A DNA stretch of 64,000 nucleotides from an uncultured bacterium (GTDB lineage: Bacteria; Planctomycetota; UBA1135; GCA-002686595), in NCBI GenBank assembly GCA_938083085.1, contig CALLKX010000024.1, positions 29,393-93,392 on the forward strand, written 5' to 3'. The notes below the pieces were generated by a model. The model saw only the letters and a program-made list of their open reading frames with translations, searched no databases and was not told the DNA's origin. Within the stretch, counting starts at the first letter, position 1; every line of letters begins with the position of its first letter. Positions 9,294-17,845 of the stretch are shown piece by piece. Both the position numbers and the translations under genes were made by a program.

Positions 9294-9533
9294 TCACTTG
9301 GTAGCGGACGCGGCGTTCTCCGCGTACTTGCCCGAGAAGAGCATGCCTTCGCCGTAGTTGGCCCCTCGGTCGTAGTCGATCATGATGACCGCTACGAGGA
9401 GGATGACCGTAGTGATGATGGCGAGTGCCACCTCGAAGCCCAAACCGGACTCCTCGGAGACGATCTCGACCTCAGCAACCTCGGTGGTTGCGCTACGACG
9501 ACTGGATCCGGAACGGCTCTTGGAACGTGCCAT
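9294..9533 (-). CDS. Small single-pass membrane protein of unknown function
   Basis: 79 residues. The N-terminus is Ser/Arg-rich (ARSKSRSGSSRRS), followed by an acidic stretch, one clear membrane helix (FEVALAIITTVILLVAVIMI, about residues 33-52) and a short polar tail with DYDRGANYGEG. This predicts a basic cytoplasmic N-terminus and an exported tail. A good ribosome site (AGGGAG) precedes the ATG, and the gene follows the coiled-coil protein by 39 bases, with a strong terminator after it, so the two form a two-gene unit. I do not recognise the family. Confidence 0.75.
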   Translation of the reverse strand: MARSKSRSGSSRRSATTEVAEVEIVSEESGLGFEVALAIITTVILLVAVIMIDYDRGANYGEGMLFSGKYAENAASATK

Positions 9534-9572
9534 GTGGTTCTCCCTGTTGGATTCGTAAGAGGAACGGGGAAC

Positions 9573-10421
9573 TCAGATCTGCGTGGAGACGAGGTCTCCC
9601 TGCGCGATCGCGGAGCCGGTCGTGGCCACGAGCACCGCGGTGCAGGTGTCCGGGTTGACGACCTCGACGCGGGCCTGACCCTTGTAGGTGTCGCCGCTGT
9701 AGATGTCGAAGATGTAGCCGCGCTTGACCTTGTTGTTCGTGCCACGGTTGATGTGGACGAGCTTCTTGTCGGCGCGGTACTGGAGGACGGCACCGTCAAT
9801 TTGCGGAGCGCCGACGCCTCGGGAGAGGTCGAAGCCAGTGGCCTCGACGACCATGGCGATGGTCGTGGTGGCGTCGTCGAGATCGCCGCGGGTCGAGGTG
9901 AGATCACGCTCGGCCTGGGCGAGGTCCGCCGAGAGACCGTTGGAGCGGTCGTCGGCGCTCTCCTTGGCGGCCACGGCGGCGTCGCGGGCGTTCTCGGCGT
10001 CACGACGGGCGTTGATCGCCTCGGCGCGGGCCTCGTTCGCCTGGGCGACCTGGCTCTTCATGTCGTCCAGGCTCGAGGACAGGTCACCGATTGAAGAACT
10101 GATGTTCCCCATGTCGGCCTTGAGCTCGTTCAGCTCGTCCGTGGCGGAAGAGAGTTCCTGCTCAAGGGCCGTGCTCTTGAGTTCAAGTTGCTCCTTCTCG
10201 GTGTTGGCGTCGCTGCGCATGCGGTCAGCGGCGTCACGAGCTTCGGAGATCTGGTCGATCTCAGCCTGCATCGAGGTCTTGGACGACGCGAGCTCGGCGG
10301 TCACGTCTTCGAACTGACCGCGGTACTTCTGCGCCGTGGAGAGGTTGTTGGACGCGAAGCCGAGGAAGGCAGCGGAGAGGGCGAGGTTGATGGCGACGAA
10401 GGTCCGTCCGATCGGGCTCAT
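9573..10421 (-). CDS. Membrane-anchored coiled-coil protein of unknown function
   Basis: 282 residues. Residues 8-24 are hydrophobic (VAINLALSAAFLGFAS) and act as anchor or signal. Residues about 30-185 are a long heptad-rich, Ala/Glu/Asp-rich coiled coil. The last 90 or so residues form a compact beta-rich domain (GAVLQYRADKKLVHINRG, RGYIFDIYSGD, GQARVEVVNPDTCTAVLV, AIAQGDLVS), resembling the small beta-barrel found at the C-terminus of some envelope proteins such as FlgT-type domains. The order helix, coil, barrel resembles MreC-like scaffolds, and it lies next to mreB, but no homology is claimed. It is cotranscribed with the 79-residue membrane protein. Confidence 0.75.
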   Translation of the reverse strand: MSPIGRTFVAINLALSAAFLGFASNNLSTAQKYRGQFEDVTAELASSKTSMQAEIDQISEARDAADRMRSDANTEKEQLELKSTALEQELSSATDELNELKADMGNISSSIGDLSSSLDDMKSQVAQANEARAEAINARRDAENARDAAVAAKESADDRSNGLSADLAQAERDLTSTRGDLDDATTTIAMVVEATGFDLSRGVGAPQIDGAVLQYRADKKLVHINRGTNNKVKRGYIFDIYSGDTYKGQARVEVVNPDTCTAVLVATTGSAIAQGDLVSTQI

Positions 10422-10820
10422 GACGTTGGCTCGTGGAGGGGAACTCTGTGAGTTCTCGGTGATCTAGGCGTCGCTGGGACGCCCGGGGCGGAAGTGCCCT
10501 GGGCGACAGCACCGGGGGGTGCTGACCCAGGAACCCTGGGGGGATCGGTGCTCGCGGGTCGCGGCAGGGGCCGCGGCGAACGCCGGATGGAACTGGTGGT
10601 GCGAAAGATTGTCTACCGGATGCCCTTGAAGGTTCTGGGACCCCGGCGACGGGAGAAGTGTAGAGGCCACCGCGGCGGGGGGTCAAGGAGTGCCTCGCAG
10701 GAGAGCGCCGGTCTTCGACAGAACCGCTTCACCAGGAGCCCCGAATTGACCCTCGAGCCCCGGTGTGCTTGGGGGCCATAAGACAGGGGCAGCGGGCGGT
10801 TACCCCCGGGACCCTTCGAA
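10422..10820. other. 399 bp gene-free region
   Basis: No coding frame is supported. On the minus strand it spans the end of lnt to the start of the coiled-coil gene, so it should contain that gene's promoter. Visible structure: a 15-base palindrome at 10441-10455, a 7 bp hairpin (10507-10513 with 10518-10524, loop GGGG) and an adjacent CCCAGG/CCTGGG stem (10526-10539). No T-rich terminator after lnt is obvious. Confidence 0.45.
10441..10455. promoter_or_regulatory. 15-base palindrome in the leader of the coiled-coil gene
   Basis: GAACTC-TGT-GAGTTC is a perfect 6 bp inverted repeat with a 3-base spacer, 19 bases upstream of the start at 10421. The size and symmetry fit a small operator, but it could equally be a leader hairpin. 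Confidence 0.3.
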
Positions 10821-12680
10821 TCACCCCTCGAAATCGAAGCCGGGCGATGGCTGCCCTGGCCCCGAATGCCCGAACCGCCGACGAACCAGGGCGAACAGGA
10901 GGATCAACGCGGCTCCCCCCCCCCACGCCCAGGGCTGAACCGGCTCGGTCCGCGCGAAGAAGGTCGCCTCCCCGACCCCGCCAGCGCCCGCACGCCGATC
11001 CGGCACAGGGACCCTGACCCGCAGGGCGCCCGCGACCATCTTGCGCCTGCCATCGCTTCCGCGGACCTCCTGAAGGACCCTCCCGTCCGGTCCGATCAGG
11101 GCGGAGATCCCGGAATTGGTGGCGCGGACGATCGAGCGCCTCGAGGCCGCTGCCGCGATCCGGGAGAAGGCCAGCATGTGGTCCATCTCCGGGCTCGACT
11201 TGTACCAGGCCTCGTTACTGACGACCACGAACAGGTCCACGGGCCCCCGGCGAAGAGGGGTCGTGAAAGGGTCGTCGAAGGCGTTGTCAAAGCAAACGGC
11301 GATCCCGGCCCGGTGCACACGTCCATCTGCTCCAGGGATCAACAGGACCCCGGGCTCCTCGCCAGCAACGAAGTCCGGGACCGCCTTGGCGACCTTCCTG
11401 ACCGCCTCGAGGACGAAGGGAATCCCACGCAGCGCGTCCGGCGACTCCCCCCCCGGGACCAGGTGGACCTTGCTGGCAATGGGCGTCGAGCGACCATCGG
11501 GGGTCCAGAGCTTGACGCCGTTCACGCTGCGCAGGACCTGCCCTCCGTCCATGGGCACGGACGCCCAGCTTTCGACCCCGGAGAGAAAAGACGTCCCCGG
11601 CGGCAGCAAGGGTTCACCGCGCGCCACCCGATCCGCCCACTCCGCCGCGGGCTCGCGCTGAAAGAGCTGCCGCCAGACGGGTGCGGTCAACAGCTCGCCG
11701 GGCCCGGTCCCCAGCAGCGCCGAGACGAGGTCCTCCGCCAGTTGGTGCTGCTGGACAAGCTCCAACTCGCTCACCGCGGCGCGGCCGGAGAGCTCGGTGG
11801 GCCGCACGCCGGCCCGGAAGTCCTGGAGCACGTCCGGCTCGTGGAGCTTCCCGGGGAGGAACGTCTCCCCCCACATGATCACATCCGGCCCCCCCGCTTC
11901 GCCCGGGACCCGGGTCTCGATGAGCGCCTCCAACGTCCGCGTCACCTGGGGCACAAAGAGGTCCAGGAGCGGGTCGCGGCGCGCCGCCTTGATCTCCTGC
12001 TCAATGCCGGATTGCACCACCAGCACGTCCGGCCCGCTCACCGTAGGGCCACCGGGCCGACTCGAGAGAAAGGCAAGGACCGCCAGCGGTGTCAGCCCGA
12101 AGCCGAAGGCCTTGACCAGCCCGGAGGGGGTCCCCGCCGGGCGAACCAGCGCCAGCGCGACGTCCCCCGCGAGGCCACCGAGGGCGGCCATTCCCCAGGT
12201 CAGGCCCCAGGTTCCAAACCACGCCGCGGACCCCACGAGCCACTCCGTGTCGTGCATCAGGAAGCCGAGCCGGAACCAGCCGAAGGACAGGGGCGCCGGC
12301 AGCGTCCACCGCACTACCTCGGCCAGCATCCACGCCGCCGGGGCCAGGAGGGCCAGCGGCCAGGCCGGCGCGCGCCGGAGGGCGAGGCCCCCCAGCGCCG
12401 GATAGAGAGCCGGGATGACGGCCATGGGCAGCAGCAGCAGCGGGAAGAACGCCACCATCCACCAGAAGACCGCGGCGAACCCCAGCGAGTGCGCGGCCCA
12501 CTCCGCAAGGAAAGCTCGCTTGCCCGGCCGACGGGCGGCGAGCGCCCAGGGCCCGACCGCGAAAAACGCGAGGTGGCCGAAGCCGTCGGGGCGCAGCACA
12601 CCCGGTTGAGCAAGGGCGATCAGCGCCCAGGTGGCGAGCGTCCAAAGGAATCGGGCGCGGGCTTGCAGTGGCCTTCTCAT
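10821..12680 (-). CDS. lnt: Apolipoprotein N-acyltransferase (Lnt)
   Basis: Adds the third acyl chain to the N-terminal cysteine of lipoproteins in the inner membrane. The first 205 residues carry six or so membrane helices. A nitrilase-type domain follows with the expected triad: E272 (IMWGETF), K404 (ASKVHLVPGGE) and C463 (AVCFDNAF). Further family features are VVVSNEAWYKSSPEMDH (486-500) and the closing helix near 585-600. At 619 residues it is about 100 longer than E. coli Lnt. Most of the extra length lies between E272 and K404 and includes a QHQLAEDLVSALLG helix. The presence of Lnt fits the lipoproteins at 12.9, 34.2 and 58.4 kb. Confidence 0.93.
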   Translation of the reverse strand: MRRPLQARARFLWTLATWALIALAQPGVLRPDGFGHLAFFAVGPWALAARRPGKRAFLAEWAAHSLGFAAVFWWMVAFFPLLLLPMAVIPALYPALGGLALRRAPAWPLALLAPAAWMLAEVVRWTLPAPLSFGWFRLGFLMHDTEWLVGSAAWFGTWGLTWGMAALGGLAGDVALALVRPAGTPSGLVKAFGFGLTPLAVLAFLSSRPGGPTVSGPDVLVVQSGIEQEIKAARRDPLLDLFVPQVTRTLEALIETRVPGEAGGPDVIMWGETFLPGKLHEPDVLQDFRAGVRPTELSGRAAVSELELVQQHQLAEDLVSALLGTGPGELLTAPVWRQLFQREPAAEWADRVARGEPLLPPGTSFLSGVESWASVPMDGGQVLRSVNGVKLWTPDGRSTPIASKVHLVPGGESPDALRGIPFVLEAVRKVAKAVPDFVAGEEPGVLLIPGADGRVHRAGIAVCFDNAFDDPFTTPLRRGPVDLFVVVSNEAWYKSSPEMDHMLAFSRIAAAASRRSIVRATNSGISALIGPDGRVLQEVRGSDGRRKMVAGALRVRVPVPDRRAGAGGVGEATFFARTEPVQPWAWGGGAALILLFALVRRRFGHSGPGQPSPGFDFEG

Positions 12681-12934
12681 TCTTCGCTCAGGTGGCGCCA
12701 GAGGTGGGACGTAGGGGCTGGTTACAGACGTTTTTCGACCTGGAAGCGAGGCCTGGAGGACCCGAGCGCCGACACTGGGTGCCGCCTGCCGCAGCGTCGA
12801 GCGCGGACAGGCTCTCCAGGAGTCCGGAACCCAGCCTCCGCCCGTTCCGCCCGCAGTCTACGGACTTCCGGCCGGACTCCCGCAGCCCGCGGGTCATCTC
12901 CCCGGGCGACCGGCGCCCTCCGCGCCCACGTTCA
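12681..12934. promoter_or_regulatory. Divergent intergenic region between lnt and the RND operon
   Basis: 254 bases separate the lnt start (minus) from the RND adaptor start (plus). Both promoters must lie here or overlap neighbouring frames. An open frame extends the adaptor upstream to 12668, but its composition is not protein-like before the ATG at 12935. No operator is obvious by eye, and no regulator gene is adjacent. Confidence 0.4.
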
Positions 12935-14368
12935 ATGATCGATCGCAGCCCTCCCCTCACCCCAAGGCTCCCTGGACACCGCGTCAGCGCGCGGCGATCC
13001 ACGGGCAGCCGGCTCCCCCTGGCCATCGTCGCGCTCCCCCTCATCCTCTGCGCTTGCAGCGTCGAGGCCGGGACCGGCGCGACCAACGGCGAGAACAAAG
13101 CCACCTTCGAGGGGCTGGAGCGCTCCGCCGCGCCCAAGGTGCTCACGGCCCCGCTGGTCCAGCGCGAGGTGGTTCGAGCGCTCTCGACCACGGTCAACGC
13201 GGAGTCCGAGCAGGAGATCCAGCTCTTCCCGCGGATCTCGGGCGTGGTGACTGCCGTCGCCGTTGAAGAGGGCGACTCGGTGGCAGCAGGCGCACCGCTG
13301 ATGGAGCTGGACGCCCGCGAACTCGAGGCCGCCCTGGCCGAGGCGCGCATCGCGCTCCGCGAGGCAGAGGACGGCAAGCGCAACCTGGAGCTCTCCGTGG
13401 ACGAGGCCAAGGCCAGGCTCGAGAGCGCACAGCTCAGGTTTGAGCAGTCGACCCGCGAGCTGGAGCGCAAGGAGGGCGCCGGCGCGGGGATCATCTCCCG
13501 CAACGAGCTCGATCAGCTGCGCCTGACGGCGGCCACCAACGGCGCGGACCGCGACGCCGCACGGATCACCGAGTCAAAGGCAGAGGCCGCGCTCACGAGC
13601 CAGGAGATCACGATCGAGCGCGCCGCGCTGCAGGTGACCAAGGCCGAGCTCAACCGCTCGTTCGCCTCGGTCGAGGCCCCCTTCGAGGGAGTCATCGCAA
13701 GGCGCACCGTGCGCGTCGGCGACCTCGCCTCGACCGCCTCCGCAGCCTTCACGCTCACCGACCCCGACAACGTCCGCGCGGTGGTCTCACGCTCCCAGCG
13801 AGAGCTCGTGTTCTTCCGGCGCGCCGAGCAGCGGGCCCAGCGGGCCACAGGCAGCGGTGTCGAGGCGGCCCTGGACATCGAGATCGCACCCGAGGCCCTC
13901 CCCGGGCTCACCTACACCGGAAGGATCCAGTTCGTGAGTCCGACCATCGACCCCGCGTCCGGACAGTTCAGGGTCACCATCGGCGTGGATCAGCCCGAGG
14001 AAGGGGACGAGCGCCCCCCCATCCTGCCCGGCATGCTGCTTCGAATCCGCATCGTGACCGAGCGGCACCCCCACGCGCTGGTGATCCCAAAGCGCGGACT
14101 GCTCCGGGAGGGGGACGCGCACTGGGTCTTCGTGGTGGATGGAGACACCGTTCGCCGCGTCGCGGTCACCGAGGGGTTCTCCGAGGATGACCACGTCGAG
14201 GTGATCCCCGCCACGGGTGAGTCGCTGTCGGCCGGCGACTCGATCGCCGTGGTCGGCAACCGCGACCTCGAGGACGGAGATGCGGTTGAGCCCTCCCCGT
14301 GGGCGGGAGCCGGCGGCGCGACCGGCGACGAGCCCGAGGCGGCAGGCAAGCAGGCAGACGATGCCTGA
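12935..14368 (+). CDS. RND efflux periplasmic adaptor (membrane-fusion) lipoprotein
   Basis: 477 residues. A signal peptide ends in a probable lipobox (LPLILCAC), so the protein should be an inner-membrane-tethered periplasmic lipoprotein. The HlyD/AcrA architecture is seen in order: beta-barrel start, lipoyl half (FPRISGVVTAVAVEEGDSVAAGAPLMELD), helical hairpin (about 120-220), second lipoyl half (VEAPFEGVIARRTVRVGDLAS), then the barrel domain and IPKRGLLREGDAHWVFVVDGD. It links an RND pump to an outer-membrane channel. The stop overlaps the next pump start by 8 bases. One adaptor serving two consecutive pumps recalls the MdtABC layout. No outer-membrane factor gene is nearby. Confidence 0.92.
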   Translation: MIDRSPPLTPRLPGHRVSARRSTGSRLPLAIVALPLILCACSVEAGTGATNGENKATFEGLERSAAPKVLTAPLVQREVVRALSTTVNAESEQEIQLFPRISGVVTAVAVEEGDSVAAGAPLMELDARELEAALAEARIALREAEDGKRNLELSVDEAKARLESAQLRFEQSTRELERKEGAGAGIISRNELDQLRLTAATNGADRDAARITESKAEAALTSQEITIERAALQVTKAELNRSFASVEAPFEGVIARRTVRVGDLASTASAAFTLTDPDNVRAVVSRSQRELVFFRRAEQRAQRATGSGVEAALDIEIAPEALPGLTYTGRIQFVSPTIDPASGQFRVTIGVDQPEEGDERPPILPGMLLRIRIVTERHPHALVIPKRGLLREGDAHWVFVVDGDTVRRVAVTEGFSEDDHVEVIPATGESLSAGDSIAVVGNRDLEDGDAVEPSPWAGAGGATGDEPEAAGKQADDA

Positions 14369-17300
14369 CGACTCCACCGGGGCTCAAGCCCGCGACGAAA
14401 CCGCAGCCCGCGCCACCGAGGGTGCCCTGGCCTTCGTGGCCACGCGGCCCGTGGCGATCTCGATGCTGATGATCGCGCTCGGCGTCTTCGGCGTGGTCTC
14501 CTTCGCCAAGCTGCCCGTCGACCTGCTGCCAGAGATCAGCTATCCGACGCTGACGGTGCGGACGTCCTACCCCGGCGCCGCCCCCGAGGACATTGAGGAT
14601 CGCCTCTCGACCCGCCTCCAGGAGGCGCTCGCCACGCTCCCGAATCTGGTGGAGACCACCTCCATCAGCCGCGCCGGCACGAGCGACGTGCTGCTCGAGT
14701 TCGACTGGGGAACGCAGATGACCTTTGCGGTCCAGGAGGTCCGCGATCGACTCGACGGCGTCTTCCTGCCGGCCGAGGCGGACAAGCCGCTCATCCTGCG
14801 TTACGACCCCAACCTCGACCCGATCCTGCGCTTCGGCGTCGCGCCGCCAGAGGGCCGCGCGGGCTCCAACGAGGAGACGCTGATCCGCCTCCGTTGGCTG
14901 GCGGAGAACCGGATCAAGCGAGACCTCGAGGGGATCCGCGGCGTCGCCGCCGTCCAGGTCCGCGGCGGCATGGAGGAGGAGATCCGAGTCCGGGTCGACC
15001 CCTTCCGAATGGCGGCCCTCGACCTCGACCCCGCGTTGATCGGCCAGCGCCTCGCTCAGGAGAACCTGAACGCCTCGGGCGGCCAGATCCGCGAGGGTTC
15101 CACCGTCTACCTGGTGCGCACCCTCAACGAGTTCGAGGACGTCGAGGAGATCCGCGACCTGGCGGTGGCGCGGGTCGGCAATGCGGTGATCCGAGTACGG
15201 GACATCGCCACCGTCGACCGCACCCACGCCGAGCGCGAGGTGGTCACCCAACTCAACGGTCGAGAGGCCGTCGAAGTGGCCATCTACCGCGAGGCAGGCG
15301 CCAACATCGTGGACGTCTCGCGCCGGGTCCGAGAGGCCGTCCTCGGCACCGGGGAGCAGGTCAAGGTCGCCGCCCGGAACGCCGAGAGTCGCATCGAGGA
15401 CATCCCTTGGTACGACCGGAGCCAGCTCAACTTTGTCGGCTGGAACCTCCGGGATGAGGCCGCCATCGAGTTGCTCTCGGACCAGTCCACGTTCATCGCG
15501 GACGCCGTCGACGAGGTGAAGCAGTCGGCCATCCTGGGCGCGCTCTTCGCCGTGATTGTGATGTGGCTGTTTCTCCGCAAGATCACGCAGACGCTCATCA
15601 TCGCCCTCGCGATCCCGATCTCGGTCCTCGTGACGTTCGCGCCGATGTTCCTGCTCGACGTGTCCCTCAACATCATGTCGCTCGGCGGCCTCGCCCTCGG
15701 CGTCGGCATGCTCGTGGACAACGCCATCGTGGTGATCGAGTCCATCGCGCGCTGCCGGGAGGAGGGCGACCCCCTCTCTCGCGCAGCGGTCCGCGGCGTC
15801 ACGGAGGTCGCGGGGGCCATCACCGCGTCGACGCTGACCACCGTCTCGGTCTTCGTCCCCATCGTGTTCGTGAGCGGCATCGCCGGCCAGATCTTTGGTG
15901 ACCAGGCGGTGACCGTGGTCTCGGCGCTGCTGGTGTCTCTGCTGGTCGCGCTGCTCTTCATCCCGATGCTGGCCTCACGCAAGGCCCTGGCCGGGGTCAA
16001 GGTCGAGCTCACCGACGAGGACCGGCGCCGGGGTCCAAGCACGCTGCGCGAGTTCTTCCCGCGGCGTCCCGAGGCGACGATCGGCGAGCGAGTCGCGGGC
16101 GTACTGGGCGGCGCGGCCCTCATGGTCTCCTTCGTCACGCTCCGGGCCCTGCGCGCCCTGGGCTTGGGGCTCGGCGCGGTCCTGTTCGTGTTGACCTTCC
16201 CTGTTCGCGTCACCTTCGACCTCGCATGGCGCGCGGTCTCAGCGATCTACCCGAGGGCGCTCAAGGCGGCGCTCGCCGCGCCGCTCCTGGTGCTCTTGGG
16301 CACCGGCGCCCTGGGCTGGTTCGCCACGGAGCGAGCCAAGTCACTCGGCCTCGAGTTGCTCCCCGAGGTCCACCAGTCGGAGTTCACCGCGTTCCTCTCC
16401 CTCCCCATCGGCACCCCCATCGAGGACTCGGAGGCCGTCTACTCGCGGATCGAGGGCGAGGTCCGCCGACTCGAGCAGGTCACCGTGACCTCGCTGACCG
16501 TCGGCGTCGAGGCCGACACGCTGACCCGGGAGATCGAGGGAGAGCACACGGCGAGGCTGACCGTCCGCCTCCACCCCGACCTCGGACCGGCAGCGGAGGA
16601 GCGCATGATTTCCAGGGTGCGAGCCCTCGTCGGGGCCGAGCCCGAGATGGAGGTCGTGGACGTACGCCGACCGACGCCCTTTGCCCTCGACGCGCCGGTC
16701 TCGGTGGAGATCAAGGGATGGGACCTCGGCGACCTCGAGGTGGCGGCGAACCAGGTAGCCGAGCGGCTCGAACAGATTCCGGGCCTCACCGACATCCGCT
16801 CCACCGTCCGCCCCGGGTACCCCGAGGCCCTGGTGACCTTCGACAGGGACAAGACGCTGGCCTACGACCTCGACCTCGCTCAGGTCTCAGGGTTCGTCCG
16901 CGACCAGGTGCTCGGGTCCGTCTCGACCCGCTTCATCGAGGGGGACGACCGCATTGACGTGAGAGTCCGCGGCGACGAGCGGATCCTCGCGTCCCTGGAT
17001 GACGTCGCTGAGCTCATCGTGAACCCGACCGCGACGGAGCCGGTCCCCCTCTCCGCCGTGGCGTCCATCGAGCGCACCCAGGGCCCCGCCGAGATCCGAA
17101 GGATCGGTGGACAACGTGCCGTGGTCGTCACCGCCGCGAGCACCGGTGAGGACGTGGGCGGCCTGAACGATCGCGTTCAGGAGGCGCTCAATCAGCTGAC
17201 CCCGCCGCGGGAGGTCACCATCGGCCTCGGCGGCCAGAAGCGTGAGCTTGACGAGGGAACCCGGAGCCTGGCGTTCGCTCTGCTGCTCGCGATCTTCCTC

Positions 17301-17807
17301 GTCTACGTCGTGATGGCCTGCCAATTCGAGTCCCTGGTCCAACCCTTCGTCATCCTCCTGAGCGTCCCCCTCGCCGGAGTCGGCGCAGTGCTGATGCTCC
17401 AGGCCCTCTCCATCCCGCTCTCGGTGGTCGTCTTCATCGGCCTGATCCTGCTGGCGGGGATCGTCGTGAACAACGCGATCGTGCTGGTGGACCGCATCAA
17501 CCAGAAGCGCGCGGGCGGGATGCCCGTGGCGGACGCGATCCTGGAGGCCGGCCGCGCCCGCCTGCGGCCGATCCTCATGACCACCGCCACCACCGTGCTG
17601 GGGCTCGTGCCCCTCACGGGTTGGCTCGTCGGCCTCCCCGGCCTCGAACAGTTCATCGGAAGCGCCGGCGCCGAACTCCGCGCGCCGATGGCCATCGCGG
17701 TCATCGGCGGCCTCAGCAGCTCGACCCTACTGACGCTGTTCGTCATCCCGGTCATGTATAGCCTGCTCATCCGTGACCGCGTCGGAGACGCGCCCGCCGC
17801 CGGCTGA
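14361..17807 (+). CDS. RND (AcrB/MdtB-type) efflux transporter, first of a pair
   Basis: 1148 residues, inner-membrane proton-driven pump of the HAE/AcrB superfamily. Seen: first helix (ISMLMIALGVFGVVSFAKLPVDLLPEI is split by the usual LPVDLLPE motif), SYPGAAPEDIE, the TM4 motif GVGMLVDNAIVVIESIAR, and the TM10-11 region with GIVVNNAIVLVDRIN and RLRPILMTTATTVLGLVPL. The ATG at 14361 overlaps the adaptor stop. It is about 100 residues longer than AcrB. The extra sequence lies in the mid-protein linker after TM6 (about residues 540-640) and contains additional hydrophobic stretches. The substrate cannot be predicted. Confidence 0.93.
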   Translation: MPDDSTGAQARDETAARATEGALAFVATRPVAISMLMIALGVFGVVSFAKLPVDLLPEISYPTLTVRTSYPGAAPEDIEDRLSTRLQEALATLPNLVETTSISRAGTSDVLLEFDWGTQMTFAVQEVRDRLDGVFLPAEADKPLILRYDPNLDPILRFGVAPPEGRAGSNEETLIRLRWLAENRIKRDLEGIRGVAAVQVRGGMEEEIRVRVDPFRMAALDLDPALIGQRLAQENLNASGGQIREGSTVYLVRTLNEFEDVEEIRDLAVARVGNAVIRVRDIATVDRTHAEREVVTQLNGREAVEVAIYREAGANIVDVSRRVREAVLGTGEQVKVAARNAESRIEDIPWYDRSQLNFVGWNLRDEAAIELLSDQSTFIADAVDEVKQSAILGALFAVIVMWLFLRKITQTLIIALAIPISVLVTFAPMFLLDVSLNIMSLGGLALGVGMLVDNAIVVIESIARCREEGDPLSRAAVRGVTEVAGAITASTLTTVSVFVPIVFVSGIAGQIFGDQAVTVVSALLVSLLVALLFIPMLASRKALAGVKVELTDEDRRRGPSTLREFFPRRPEATIGERVAGVLGGAALMVSFVTLRALRALGLGLGAVLFVLTFPVRVTFDLAWRAVSAIYPRALKAALAAPLLVLLGTGALGWFATERAKSLGLELLPEVHQSEFTAFLSLPIGTPIEDSEAVYSRIEGEVRRLEQVTVTSLTVGVEADTLTREIEGEHTARLTVRLHPDLGPAAEERMISRVRALVGAEPEMEVVDVRRPTPFALDAPVSVEIKGWDLGDLEVAANQVAERLEQIPGLTDIRSTVRPGYPEALVTFDRDKTLAYDLDLAQVSGFVRDQVLGSVSTRFIEGDDRIDVRVRGDERILASLDDVAELIVNPTATEPVPLSAVASIERTQGPAEIRRIGGQRAVVVTAASTGEDVGGLNDRVQEALNQLTPPREVTIGLGGQKRELDEGTRSLAFALLLAIFLVYVVMACQFESLVQPFVILLSVPLAGVGAVLMLQALSIPLSVVVFIGLILLAGIVVNNAIVLVDRINQKRAGGMPVADAILEAGRARLRPILMTTATTVLGLVPLTGWLVGLPGLEQFIGSAGAELRAPMAIAVIGGLSSSTLLTLFVIPVMYSLLIRDRVGDAPAAG

Positions 17808-17845
17808 GCCCTCGCGCGCCGAGCCATGACCCACCGTCAACAGCC

